This document shows positions 18,795 through 27,420 of a stretch of DNA of 64,000 nt, piece by piece. Position 1 is the first letter of the stretch. Each line of letters opens with the position of its first letter. Below the pieces are notes generated by a model. The model ran no database searches and had not been told where the DNA came from. It saw only the letters and a list, made by a program, of their open reading frames with translations. Source of the DNA: Rhizobium sp. 11515TR (GTDB lineage: Bacteria > Pseudomonadota > Alphaproteobacteria > Rhizobiales > Rhizobiaceae); contig NZ_CP023000.1 of the NCBI RefSeq assembly GCF_002277895.1, positions 124,001 through 188,000 of the forward strand, read 5' to 3'. Made by a program: the position numbers and the translations under genes.

Positions 18795-19277
18795 CAAACT
18801 CGCTCGTCCTGAGACGGCAGCTTTTCAGCTATGGATGAGCAAGCACGTTTAGTGTCGCCTTTGTGCAATACGCCGGCATGCCCCACGCATGAATGTCTGC
18901 GGAAACCTAGGAAGCGACTAAAGACATTATGGGATCAATTGACGTCAGGAGATAATCCCAGTCAGACCAACAGGGATATCGCGCTGTGCTCCTATTCAGT
19001 CATTCCAGCTCAGGGTCTTGGCTCCCCTAACGAATTTGTTAGATATTGAATTTCGAATAACAGGATCGTGGGTTCAAACCCTATCAAGAGCAAACATTGG
19101 GCCAATCAAATTCTACATTGAGATCTCAGGTCAGCTCTGCGCCTTTCTTTCAAATGCCCCAGGCTCGGATTTCTTTTCCTGCAAGCTACCGTTCGATGAG
19201 TCGGATCGATAGGCAAGACTGCATTCTGGTCGAAAGAGTGCTCAGGTTTAACACTATGGCGGGTTATGGCCCAGAGA
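18795..19277. other. Intergenic region without a recognised gene
   Basis: About 480 bases. A GGGTTCAAACC segment near 19071-19081 looks like a tRNA T-loop, but no cloverleaf can be built around it. Nothing else supported. Confidence 0.4.
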
Positions 19278-19600
19278 CTAGCTGGCTTTGCAACTAGCTT
19301 TCAATTGGGAACGCTGTTCGTGCGTCATATCGCGACTAAAATCTTTGATCGCCCACACAAGCGCGATCTTTTCGAGGTGCCTCGGGTTCGTTATCCGTAC
19401 TGATAGAGAGCGATCAATCGCACTGCAAAACCTTCTGCGGAATATTCGTTGGGATCGAACCATGGCTGATTGGTGATTGGATCAAAAACACTTTTGAGAA
19501 TTTCCAGATCTTCCGACGGCAACTTGCCTTCCGCAAGGCGGCGTAATCGCTTCGTCCCTTCATTTGCTTGAACGATGTGGTGCGAGATCGCGAACGCCCG
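19278..19600 (-). pseudogene. Frameshifted conserved-looking small gene
   Basis: Directly after the SPW gene stop, one frame reads 'EGTKRLRRLAEGKLPSEDLE', 'ILKSVFDPITNQPWFDPNEY' and 'FAVRLIALYQYG' before a stop at 19391. From there a second frame continues as 'ITNPRHLEKIALVWAIKDFS', then 'RDMTHEQRS', and stops at 19278. One base deleted near 19394 explains both, giving a soluble protein of about 105 residues. No ATG or GTG start is seen at its front, so the 5' end may also be damaged. Family not recognised. Confidence 0.5.
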
Positions 19601-19960
19601 CTACTTGCTTCCTGTCCTTGGAGTTCTTGACGCGAAGGCCAATCCACTCACGATGATCAGCAGCATCGCCGCAGAAACAAAACTTGAGGTGAAGAAGATA
19701 AGCCCGCTGAAGCCAAGAACCCATGGTGCGGCAAGCAGAACTAGGCCTAGCCAAAATTTCAACCAGTCGATCCAGGCTTCGGGATTAAAAATCCCGAGGA
19801 TGGAGACGTTTACAATCGTCAGACCAATGGCTGTTCCGGTTGCATATACCATCGTCGATGCCTTAGCCACCGGAAGAAGGTCAGGCGCCAACCACGGCGT
19901 TAGGAAGATTAACGTTCCGAGAAGAAGGCCGAACCAGTTTTGCCAGCGTGGCTCTCGCAT
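19601..19960 (-). CDS. SPW repeat membrane protein
   Basis: 119 residues from ATG 19960, which has AAGGAT seven bases upstream; ATG 19975 is also in frame but lacks such a site. Four predicted membrane helices. The SPW-type repeats are seen as 'RWQNWFGLLLGTLIFLTPWL' and 'WIDWLKFWLGLVLLAAPWVL'. SPW proteins are small membrane proteins of unknown function, frequent in rhizobial stress and anaerobiosis regions. Followed by a frameshifted frame. Confidence 0.85.
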   Translation of the reverse strand: MREPRWQNWFGLLLGTLIFLTPWLAPDLLPVAKASTMVYATGTAIGLTIVNVSILGIFNPEAWIDWLKFWLGLVLLAAPWVLGFSGLIFFTSSFVSAAMLLIIVSGLAFASRTPRTGSK

Positions 19961-20119
19961 GGTAAAATCCTTCATGGTGACTGATAGTTCTTGTATTTAT
20001 CATCGAGAAGATCATCGACATACATCCATGTCTCTGGGGTTTTTGTTCCGTTTCGATTCGTTGTCGGAGGTCGATGAAACTGGACAATGAGAGATGCTGA
20101 TGTGTCTCGGACGCCAAGC

Positions 20120-21193
20120 TTAGACTTGAAGTACTTTCCTTACGGATTGCTCTTTAGCGGCGTCCATAGCCATGTCGAGGACGACGCGTCCGTCTATGTG
20201 ACCCTGCTTCAGATCGGACAACACCTTATTTATGTCCGTCAGCGGCGCGCGTTGAATACCCGCCTTGACCTTGTGATCCGCAGCAAAAGCGATCGCCTCA
20301 TCAAGATCGCGACGCGTTCCAACGATCGAACCACGAATGGTGATGCGTTTCAGGACGACGTCGAAGATCGGTGTCGCAAACTGGCCCGGCGGAAGGCCAA
20401 CCAGGCTGATCGTTCCCCTCTTACGGACTAGCGATAAAGCCTGTGAGAAGGCCGGTGGTGATACCGCTGTTACAAGAACGCCGTGAGCGCCGCCTTGAGT
20501 TATTTTCATCACCTCTGATACCGTATCCGGAACCCCGGCGTTGATGGCGAAGTCAGCTCCGGCCATGCGCGCAAGGTTCAGTTTCGTCGGCGCGATATCG
20601 AGGGCGATCACCTTTAATCCCATTGCCTTGGCGTATTGGATGGCGATGTGCCCGAGGCCTCCGACACCCGAGATCACAACCCATTCGCCAGGACGAGCCT
20701 CGGTCTCCTTGAGGCCCTTATACGTTGTCACGCCGGCGCAAAGGATGGGCGCAATTTCAGCGAAATCAACATGCTCAGGCAGGCGGGCCGCGAAGCTGGC
20801 ATCGGCGATGACATAGTCGGCAAAGCCACCGTCGCAGTTATAGCCGGTATTGTGCTGATGGTCGCACAGGGTTTCCCATCCTGTCTCGCAATATTCGCAT
20901 TTCAGACAGGCGTCATGCAGCCAGGCAATACCGACGCGGTCCCCCTCCTTGAGATTGGTAACGCCAGTGCCGACAGCCGCGACTATGCCCGCTACCTCGT
21001 GTCCCGGCGTAAATGGAAGCGAGGGGCGGACGGGCCAATCGCCTTCGGCTGCATGCAGGTCGGTATGGCAGACACCACAGGCCTTCACCCTGACCAGGAT
21101 CTTACCTGGTTCGGGCCGCGGGACTGGCCTGCATTCGATCGACAAGGGCTTACCGAATTCCCGGACCACGGCAGCTCGCATCATCTTGTCCAT
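20120..21193 (-). CDS. adhP: Zinc-dependent alcohol dehydrogenase
   Basis: 357 residues, ATG 21193 with AGGAGG five bases upstream. A classical medium-chain dehydrogenase. The catalytic zinc ligands are in 'ACGVCHTDLH' and 'GHEVAG', the structural zinc cysteines in 'CLKCEYCETGWETLC', and the NAD-binding loop is 'GVGGLGHIAIQYAK'. It is closest in style to AdhP/AdhA, which interconvert ethanol and acetaldehyde. It sits downstream of an acetyltransferase gene with a FixK-type box, so it may be co-induced under low oxygen and act as a fermentative electron sink; that is inference. Confidence 0.9.
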   Translation of the reverse strand: MDKMMRAAVVREFGKPLSIECRPVPRPEPGKILVRVKACGVCHTDLHAAEGDWPVRPSLPFTPGHEVAGIVAAVGTGVTNLKEGDRVGIAWLHDACLKCEYCETGWETLCDHQHNTGYNCDGGFADYVIADASFAARLPEHVDFAEIAPILCAGVTTYKGLKETEARPGEWVVISGVGGLGHIAIQYAKAMGLKVIALDIAPTKLNLARMAGADFAINAGVPDTVSEVMKITQGGAHGVLVTAVSPPAFSQALSLVRKRGTISLVGLPPGQFATPIFDVVLKRITIRGSIVGTRRDLDEAIAFAADHKVKAGIQRAPLTDINKVLSDLKQGHIDGRVVLDMAMDAAKEQSVRKVLQV

Positions 21194-21288
21194 TTGGACC
21201 TCCTGTTGATATCGGCACTCGTGTGGTGGTGAGGTGGTCTGGACGCGGGATGCAGATGATGATCCAAGGTATCACCGCCACCACCTCC

Positions 21289-21804
21289 TTACGCGACCAA
21301 AGACTTCGATAGCAGCAGAAGCCTTGGATCATCGGGATAGGGTTCGACCCTGAAGCCCATGTTCTGTTCCAGCTCGACGGCGTCGGAGTTGCTTCGGTCT
21401 TCGATGGATTCGATCTTTTCCAGACCTCGTCCCTGGGCTTCCTGCACCATCAGGCTCAGCAGTCCCCAGCCGAGGCCATGACCCTTGAAATCGCTCCGCA
21501 CGGAAATGGCGACTTCGGCTCGCTTCTTGTCCCGGTCGCAGGCGAGCACCGCGGTCGCGATCGGTATTGCGGTATCCCGCGCAAAAGCAATGTAGCTCTC
21601 CACGGCGCTGTGATCGACGCCGATCAAATCCGCGATCTGCTTGCGGGAAACATGCTTGATCGCTGATAAAAAGCGGAAGCGAAGATCCTGTGGGCTGACG
21701 TGATCGAAAAGTTCGGTCAGGAGTCCTTCGTCGCCATTGGTGGCCGGCCTGACAAAGACCCGCAAACCATCACGCGTGACTATATTCCACTGCTGTTCCG
21801 GCAT
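21289..21804 (-). CDS. GNAT-family acetyltransferase
   Basis: 171 residues from ATG 21804 with GGAGG upstream (ATG 21819 also in frame). GNAT fold: 'VFVRPATNGDEGLLTELFDH', then 'AEVAISVRSDFKGHGLGWGL' which contains the acetyl-CoA loop (Q/RxxGxG-like 'FKGHGLGWGLL'). It resembles the small acetyltransferase fused to or near acyl-CoA synthetases (Pat type) that modify metabolic enzymes. A perfect FixK-type box lies 87 bases upstream. Confidence 0.85.
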   Translation of the reverse strand: MPEQQWNIVTRDGLRVFVRPATNGDEGLLTELFDHVSPQDLRFRFLSAIKHVSRKQIADLIGVDHSAVESYIAFARDTAIPIATAVLACDRDKKRAEVAISVRSDFKGHGLGWGLLSLMVQEAQGRGLEKIESIEDRSNSDAVELEQNMGFRVEPYPDDPRLLLLSKSLVA

Positions 21805-21891
21805 TCCCGTTTCCTCCATTCGCGCGATATTTCGTTTGCGTGGATCGGTTGGTAATTGGCGTTGATCTTAGATCTGCGAGGAAAGTCTGCA

Positions 21892-21905
21892 TTGACGGGG
21901 ATCAA
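21892..21905. promoter_or_regulatory. FNR/FixK box
   Basis: TTGACGGGGATCAA, exact match to TTGAY-N4-RTCAA. It is 87 bases upstream of the acetyltransferase start at 21804, and may also serve the alcohol dehydrogenase behind it. Confidence 0.75.
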
Positions 21906-22098
21906 ATTGGCGAAGGTGTCTGACAGCATAATGAGGGAACCCTACGGGCGTCTCGCGGCATCCATCCAAACAATAGCTGGAAAGAGGACCATCGCCGTTC
22001 AACCATGAGAAATCTCATAGGCCATCGTAAGCCGGGCGGCCCGTTTGCGCTTTGGGAGGTCAGTCTGCCCACCGACTCCCCGCCGACGGGGCAACGCT

Positions 22099-24513
22099 TC
22101 ACAATTCTCGATGTCCATTCCTACCATATGGCCATTTCCAATTGCGGATTTCCGGCATATCCTCACCGTATTGACGAATGTAGCGACCGTGCTCTTCGAG
22201 CTTGTCGCGGAAAAGCTGAATCACATCCTGTGCCTTTTCCTGGAGACCCGGCACGCGCTCGATTGCCTCTATGGCAAGATGGTAGCGATCAAGTTCGTTG
22301 AGAACGGTCATGTCGAAGGGGGTCGTGGTTGTCCCTTCCTCGATGAAGCCGCGGACATGAAAGTTACCGTGATTGGTGCGCCGATAGGTGAGGCGGTGAA
22401 TCAGGTAGGGATAGCCATGATAGGCGAAGATGACCGGTCGATCCGGTGTGAACAACCCCTCGAAGAGCTCGTCGGCGAGACCATGCGGGTGTTGCTCCTT
22501 CGATTGTAGCGCCATCAGATCGACGACGTTGACAACGCGGATCGACAATTCCGGAATATTCTGATGGAGAAGATCGACGGCGGCGAGCGTCTCCATGGTG
22601 GGGACATCACCGGCGCAGGCCATGACGACATCCGGTTCGATCGCGCTCTGTTCGTTACAAGCCCAATCCCAAATACCGATGCCGGCTTCACAATGCTTCA
22701 CCGCTTCATCCATCGACAGCCATTGCAGCTCCGGTTGTTTGCCGGCAACAACGACATTGATACGGTCATAGGTTTTCAGGCAGTGATCGCCGGTCCATAA
22801 CAGCGTATTGGCATCCGGCGGCAGGTAGATGCGCACGGTGTCGGCTCTTTTGTTGGCAACAACATCGATGAACCCCGGATCCTGATGGCTGAAGCCATTA
22901 TGGTCCTGTCGCCAAACGTGCGATGTCAAAAGGTAGTTCAGCGAGGAAATCGGTTTTCGCCATGGCAGTTCGCGCGATACCTTCAGCCATTTGGCGTGCT
23001 GATTGAACATGGAATCGACGATGTGGATGAAGGCTTCATAGCAGGAGAACAGACCATGGCGCCCGGTCAACAGATAACCTTCCAGCCATCCTTGACATAG
23101 ATGCTCGCTGAGGACTTCCATGACCCGGCCGTCTCGGGCAAGGCTGACGTCGTAGGGTTTCATCTCCTCCATCCAGACACGGTCGGTCACTTCAAAGACG
23201 CTACCGAGACGGTTGGATTCCGTCTCGTCTGGGCCGAAGATGCGGAAATTGGCGTGATCTGCATTGAGAGTCACGATGTCGCGCAGATAATGCCCGAGAA
23301 TCTCGGTCGATTGAGCCATTGTTCTGCCGCGCTCTTCGACGGCAAGCGCATAGTCGCGAATATCGGGTACGACGAGTTCACGGCGCAGCAGCCCGCCATT
23401 GGCATGTGGATTGGCGCCCATGCGACGTTTCCCTTTCGGCGCCAGTGCACGTAATTCTTCTTCCAAGCGCCCATCGGCGTCGAAAAGATCCTGCGGATCA
23501 TAGCTGCGCATCCAGTCTTCCAGGATTTTTCGATGGCTGGCGTCCTCGCGACAATTGGAAACCGGCACCTGATGTGCCCGCCAGAAACCCTCGACTTTCT
23601 TGCCGTCGACTTCCTTCGGTCCCGTCCAGCCTTTCGGGCTTCTCAGCACGATCATTGGCCAACGCGGGCAGAAATTGCCGGGAGCGCCGGTGCGGGCCTC
23701 AGTCTGGATGGCGCGAATGCGGTCGAAGACCTGTTCAAAGGTCGCAGCCATCGCTTGGTGCATATGGTGCGGGTCAGAACCTTCGACGAAGAACGGTTCG
23801 TAGCCATAGCCGATGAAGAGATGACGCAGGTCCTCGTCGGTGTCGCGACCAAGGATGGTCGGATTGGCGATCTTGTAGCCATTGAGATGGAGGATGGGCA
23901 GCACGGCGCCGTCGCGGGCCGGATTGAGGAACTTGTTGGAATGCCAGCTGGCGGCCAACGGACCGGTTTCAGCTTCGCCGTCGCCGACGACACAGGCGGC
24001 GATCAGGTCGGGATTGTCGAGGACGGCGCCATAGGCATGAACCAATGCATAGCCGAGCTCGCCGCCCTCATGGATCGATCCCGGAGTTTCGGGGGCGGCG
24101 TGGCTGGGAATGCCGCCGGGAAAGGAAAACTGACGGAACAGTTTGCGCACGCCGTCCGCATCTTCGGAAATGTCCGGATAGATTTCGCTATAGGTGCCTT
24201 CGAGATAGGTGTTGGCGACCATGCCGGGGCCGCCATGGCCAGGCCCGCAAATATAGATGATATCGAGATCGCGATCGCGGATGATCCGGTTGAGGTGGGC
24301 GTAGATGAAGTTGAGCCCTGGTGTCGTACCCCAGTGGCCAAGCAGGCGCGGCTTGATATGCCTGGCCTGTAGCGGCTCGCGCAGTAGCGGATTGTCCAGC
24401 AGGTAGATCTGGCCGACCGAGAGGTAATTGGCCGCTCGCCAATAGCGATCGATGAGGTCGAGTTCGGCGGCGTTGAGTGGATGCGCAAAAGTTGCGCTTG
24501 GCTGCTTATCCAT
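22099..24513 (-). CDS. xfp: Xylulose-5-phosphate/fructose-6-phosphate phosphoketolase
   Basis: 804 residues from ATG 24513 (GGAGCG upstream; ATG 24540 is less well placed). A thiamine-diphosphate enzyme cleaving xylulose-5-P (or fructose-6-P) with phosphate to acetyl-phosphate plus glyceraldehyde-3-P (or erythrose-4-P). Family signatures are visible: 'CGPGHGGPGMVANTYLEGTY', 'FSFPGGIPSHAAPETPGSIH', 'ELGYALVHAYGA' and 'VVGDGEAETGP', the last being the ThDP/Mg motif. It lies 70 bases behind ackA on the same strand, so acetyl-phosphate made here can yield ATP and acetate. A near-match FixK box overlaps the ackA stop. Confidence 0.96.
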   Translation of the reverse strand: MDKQPSATFAHPLNAAELDLIDRYWRAANYLSVGQIYLLDNPLLREPLQARHIKPRLLGHWGTTPGLNFIYAHLNRIIRDRDLDIIYICGPGHGGPGMVANTYLEGTYSEIYPDISEDADGVRKLFRQFSFPGGIPSHAAPETPGSIHEGGELGYALVHAYGAVLDNPDLIAACVVGDGEAETGPLAASWHSNKFLNPARDGAVLPILHLNGYKIANPTILGRDTDEDLRHLFIGYGYEPFFVEGSDPHHMHQAMAATFEQVFDRIRAIQTEARTGAPGNFCPRWPMIVLRSPKGWTGPKEVDGKKVEGFWRAHQVPVSNCREDASHRKILEDWMRSYDPQDLFDADGRLEEELRALAPKGKRRMGANPHANGGLLRRELVVPDIRDYALAVEERGRTMAQSTEILGHYLRDIVTLNADHANFRIFGPDETESNRLGSVFEVTDRVWMEEMKPYDVSLARDGRVMEVLSEHLCQGWLEGYLLTGRHGLFSCYEAFIHIVDSMFNQHAKWLKVSRELPWRKPISSLNYLLTSHVWRQDHNGFSHQDPGFIDVVANKRADTVRIYLPPDANTLLWTGDHCLKTYDRINVVVAGKQPELQWLSMDEAVKHCEAGIGIWDWACNEQSAIEPDVVMACAGDVPTMETLAAVDLLHQNIPELSIRVVNVVDLMALQSKEQHPHGLADELFEGLFTPDRPVIFAYHGYPYLIHRLTYRRTNHGNFHVRGFIEEGTTTTPFDMTVLNELDRYHLAIEAIERVPGLQEKAQDVIQLFRDKLEEHGRYIRQYGEDMPEIRNWKWPYGRNGHREL

Positions 24514-24573
24514 GTGGTCGCTCCAATTCAATATGGTCATTCGTCAGCCTACCGCGAACCACGCGATAGGCGG

Positions 24574-24587
24574 TTGATCTGGATCAC
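24574..24587. promoter_or_regulatory. Near-match FNR/FixK box
   Basis: TTGATCTGGATCAC, one mismatch in the last base. It overlaps the ackA stop codon, 61 bases before xfp, and could be an internal operator. Weak. Confidence 0.35.
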
Positions 24588-25771
24588 TCAGCCGCCAAAA
24601 CTGACAGCGCTTCATTGGCGATGATCTGCTCCTCGTCCGTTGCGATGACGAAGGTCGCGACAGGGCTTGCCGATGTGCTGATGATGGGCCCGCTAGTGGC
24701 GTTCGCATTATCGTCGAGGGCGACGCCCAGCCATCGCAGGCGACCGCAGATCGCAGCCCGAATTTCCGGCTGGTGCTCGCCGATACCGGCGGTAAAAACG
24801 ATGCCGTCCAGACCGCCCAGCGTTACCGCCATGCGGCCAATTTCCCCCGCAATGCGCAAGGCAAGGAGATCGATCGCTTCGCGCGCCTCAATGCGCCCGT
24901 CCTTCAGCAGATCGCGCGTGTCGCCGCTAATGCCCGAAACGCCGAGCAGGCCGGAGCGATGATAGAGCATCTCCTCAAGGTTGCGCAGCGTCCGGCCTTT
25001 CGGCCCGAGAAGATGCAACAGCACGCCGGGATCGATCGCGCCGCAGCGCGTTGCCATCGGTACGCCGTCGAGCGTTGAAAACCCCATGCTGCAATCACGA
25101 CTTTCGCCGCCATCGAGAGCACAGAGGCTGGCACCGCTGCCAAGATGCGCGACAATCACCTTACCCGCGGCCACCTTCGGTGCGCGCGCTCGTAGTTCCG
25201 TGGCGATGAAAGCATGGGAGAGACCGTGAAATCCGTAGCGCTTGATCCCCTGATCGTGCAGTGCACGGGGCAAGGCAAATCGGCGAACTAGATCGCTCTG
25301 GGTTGCGTGGAAGGCTGTATCGAAGGAGGCCGTCTGCGCTAGCGTCGGTCGTAGATGTTTGACCGCACGGATCAGGCGGAGCGCCTGAGGCTGGTGCAAA
25401 GGCGCGAGCGCGGTCAACTGGTCTATATCGCCGATGCTAGTCTCGTCGAGGCGAATGGGACCGACGAACCGCTCGCCGCCATGTACGACACGATGACCGA
25501 CGGCCCGCACGGCATCCATGTTGAAATGCCTGCCGAGTGTTTCGAATGTTTCGGCGATGACATTGCGCAGATCCTCACCGCCTTCGGCGTGTATGAACGT
25601 GTCGAAGACTGCCGGTCCTTCCGTCAGATGAAGCGACAGCGGGCGCCTGCTGAAGTCGACCAAACCCTTGCCGATGCGACGTGCTCCGTTCACATCACAT
25701 TGGAATAAACCGATCTTGAGTGTTGACGAGCCCGCATTGAATGTGAGCAGCAACTTGGCGTCAGTCATCAT
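24584..25771 (-). CDS. ackA: Acetate kinase
   Basis: 395 residues, ATG 25771 with AAGGAA upstream. Converts acetyl-phosphate plus ADP to acetate plus ATP. Seen: 'LTFNAGSSTLKIG' (phosphate 1), 'VGHRVVHGGERF', 'YGFHGLSHAFIATE', 'HLGSGASLCALDGGESRDCS' (adenosine/phosphate 2) and 'FTAGIGEHQPEIR'. Normal family length. Upstream of xfp in one apparent operon; no phosphotransacetylase gene is near, which fits a phosphoketolase-fed pathway. Two FixK boxes stand in the upstream divergent region. Confidence 0.96.
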   Translation of the reverse strand: MMTDAKLLLTFNAGSSTLKIGLFQCDVNGARRIGKGLVDFSRRPLSLHLTEGPAVFDTFIHAEGGEDLRNVIAETFETLGRHFNMDAVRAVGHRVVHGGERFVGPIRLDETSIGDIDQLTALAPLHQPQALRLIRAVKHLRPTLAQTASFDTAFHATQSDLVRRFALPRALHDQGIKRYGFHGLSHAFIATELRARAPKVAAGKVIVAHLGSGASLCALDGGESRDCSMGFSTLDGVPMATRCGAIDPGVLLHLLGPKGRTLRNLEEMLYHRSGLLGVSGISGDTRDLLKDGRIEAREAIDLLALRIAGEIGRMAVTLGGLDGIVFTAGIGEHQPEIRAAICGRLRWLGVALDDNANATSGPIISTSASPVATFVIATDEEQIIANEALSVLAAE

Positions 25772-25920
25772 GGTTCCTTCGGTTGGAAATCAGCTGCCCA
25801 AGGATTAAGCCGAGACAGTCGGCTGCGATGAAATGTTGCGCCGAGTTTCCACCCAATCCGGAGAGCTTGACCAAGCTTGAATACCGCCATCGCTTCTAAG
25901 GCTGGCCTCCGCCTTTTGCA

Positions 25921-25934
25921 TTGACCAACATCAA
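25921..25934. promoter_or_regulatory. FNR/FixK box
   Basis: TTGACCAACATCAA, exact match. It lies in the divergent region, 149 bases before ackA, and is the likely activator site for ackA-xfp. Confidence 0.8.
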
Positions 25935-25972
25935 GCTGTGTGACGCTCGCGATCGATCTTCGATCCGTAGTG

Positions 25973-25986
25973 TTGACCAAGATCAA
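25973..25986. promoter_or_regulatory. FNR/FixK box
   Basis: TTGACCAAGATCAA, exact match, 66 bases before the Usp start at 26053. Best placed for activation of the Usp gene; paired with the box at 25921. Confidence 0.8.
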
Positions 25987-26052
25987 GGCGCAGCGCCCGC
26001 CGGTGCTTAAACTCAGCCCCATCGAACACGAGTTCAAACAGGAGGTGTGACC

Positions 26053-26886
26053 ATGCAAGCGAAGACCATTTTGAGTGTCATCGGCGTCAATCAAAACGAT
26101 GACGACCTGCATTCCGCAATCGAATTGTGCCGGGAGGCGAAAGCCCATTTGTCCGTGCTGGTGACGGCACTTGCTGCTCCGCCGATCGGCGGACATGGCG
26201 AAGTGACGTCCACGGTATGGTTCGAGGAGCGTGAGCGTCAGACGGAAGATCTTCGTCGGAAGGTCGCTGCTGCCAACGCCATTCTGCAGGCGGATGATGT
26301 TTCATTCGACGTGACCAGCCTCTTTACGGAATACGGATGGGCGGAGAATGAAATCGGAGACCGGGCGCGCTATGTCGACCTGACGCTGATCGGCGGCGGC
26401 TTTCTGGCCCATGACGACATGCGGCAAGAAATCTTGAACGGAGCCCTGTTTCGGTCGCCGGCGCCGATCCTTCTTGTGCCCAAAGGGCATGCCGCTTCTC
26501 TTCGCCCGAAAACGGTCTTGGTTGCGTGGGACTCTCGCAACGAGGCAAGCATGGCCGTACGGGCTGCGATGGACCAGCTGATTGCGGCCGATAGCGTGTG
26601 TGTTGCCATGGTCGATCCATCCGCGACGATCGGCAGCAATGGCGAAGAGCCTGGAGCCGATGTCGCAACCTTCCTCGCACGGCATGGAATCCGGGTCTCG
26701 GTGGATGTCTTGCCCAGCGGCGGGCGTGCGGTCGCGGACGTGCTGCGTCAGCATGCGATCGATATCGGTGCCGAACTCATTGTCATGGGTGCTTACGGGC
26801 ATTCGCGGGTGCGTGAGTGGATCTTCGGAGGGACGACGCGCTCCATGCTCGAGCAGACACCCGTTCCGTTGATGATGACACGCTGA
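26053..26886 (+). CDS. Universal stress protein, tandem UspA domains
   Basis: 277 residues from ATG 26053 with GGAGG seven bases upstream. Two UspA-type alpha/beta domains. The first starts 'KTILSVIGVNQNDDDLHSAI'; the second starts 'KTVLVAWDSRNEASMAVRAA' and ends with the nucleotide-binding 'VMGAYGHSRVREWIFGGTTR' (G-2x-G-9x-GST-like). UspA proteins help survival during energy or oxygen stress. Divergent from ackA-xfp with FixK boxes between, so probably induced with them. Confidence 0.92.
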   Translation: MQAKTILSVIGVNQNDDDLHSAIELCREAKAHLSVLVTALAAPPIGGHGEVTSTVWFEERERQTEDLRRKVAAANAILQADDVSFDVTSLFTEYGWAENEIGDRARYVDLTLIGGGFLAHDDMRQEILNGALFRSPAPILLVPKGHAASLRPKTVLVAWDSRNEASMAVRAAMDQLIAADSVCVAMVDPSATIGSNGEEPGADVATFLARHGIRVSVDVLPSGGRAVADVLRQHAIDIGAELIVMGAYGHSRVREWIFGGTTRSMLEQTPVPLMMTR

Positions 26887-26954
26887 CACCCAATTGGCTC
26901 ATGACCCCGCCGACAGGCGTAGTCGATTGCCTTTATTCTTGGAAAGGAAGAAGA

Positions 26955-27395
26955 ATGGCTGGCACTTATGTTATCGCCGCGCTGCGGCCGGATCAGATCG
27001 TGCAAGCCTATCCTCTTGTCCAGGCAGCAGTTCCAAACCTTGGCATGGTGGCATGGCGCCGGATGGCATCCCACACCAATCGCCACGACGAAATCCTCGT
27101 CGCGGTCAACCCTCGAGGCTACATTCAGGGCCTAAGTATCTATAGGCCCTGCGATCATCCCGCCGTCGGGCGGCTGCTTGACGTCACTTTTCTGATTGTC
27201 GCAAGTGCAGCTGATGAACGTGGCATTGCGCAAACCCTATTGGCGAGCATTCGATCGCGCGCGAGGGAACTCAAGTGCAACCAAATTAGATTTTGGAATC
27301 AAAATCCGGGCAATTGGGAACAGATGCACAACGAGGAGCGCGTTTATCGATTGGATCACGGGCTTATGATGTTCTGCAACGAAAGGGACCGATGA
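26955..27395 (+). CDS. GNAT-like acetyltransferase
   Basis: 146 residues from ATG 26955, with AAGGAAG upstream; the frame is open earlier but overlaps the Usp gene. Reads like a GNAT domain: 'VIAALRPDQIVQAYPLVQAA', central strands 'LDVTFLIVASAADERGIAQT' and a helix 'LLASIRSRARELKCNQI'. The acetyl-CoA loop is poorly conserved. Follows the Usp gene by 68 bases and may be co-transcribed. Substrate unknown. Confidence 0.65.
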   Translation: MAGTYVIAALRPDQIVQAYPLVQAAVPNLGMVAWRRMASHTNRHDEILVAVNPRGYIQGLSIYRPCDHPAVGRLLDVTFLIVASAADERGIAQTLLASIRSRARELKCNQIRFWNQNPGNWEQMHNEERVYRLDHGLMMFCNERDR

Positions 27396-27420
27396 GGATT
27401 CGTTCGCAGCGAGGTCGCCT

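Noticed and set aside
19050..19100. tRNA-like T-loop sequence GGGTTCAAACC
   Set aside because: No matching acceptor, D or anticodon stems could be drawn; the T stem itself has two weak pairs.
19391..19603. Stop-codon readthrough of the SPW gene into the following frame
   Set aside because: The in-frame continuation is real but a 1-in-3 chance event; no readthrough signal seen, and the following frame is itself frameshifted.
23533..24372. 279-codon open frame on the plus strand
   Set aside because: Antisense to phosphoketolase; no recognisable domain.
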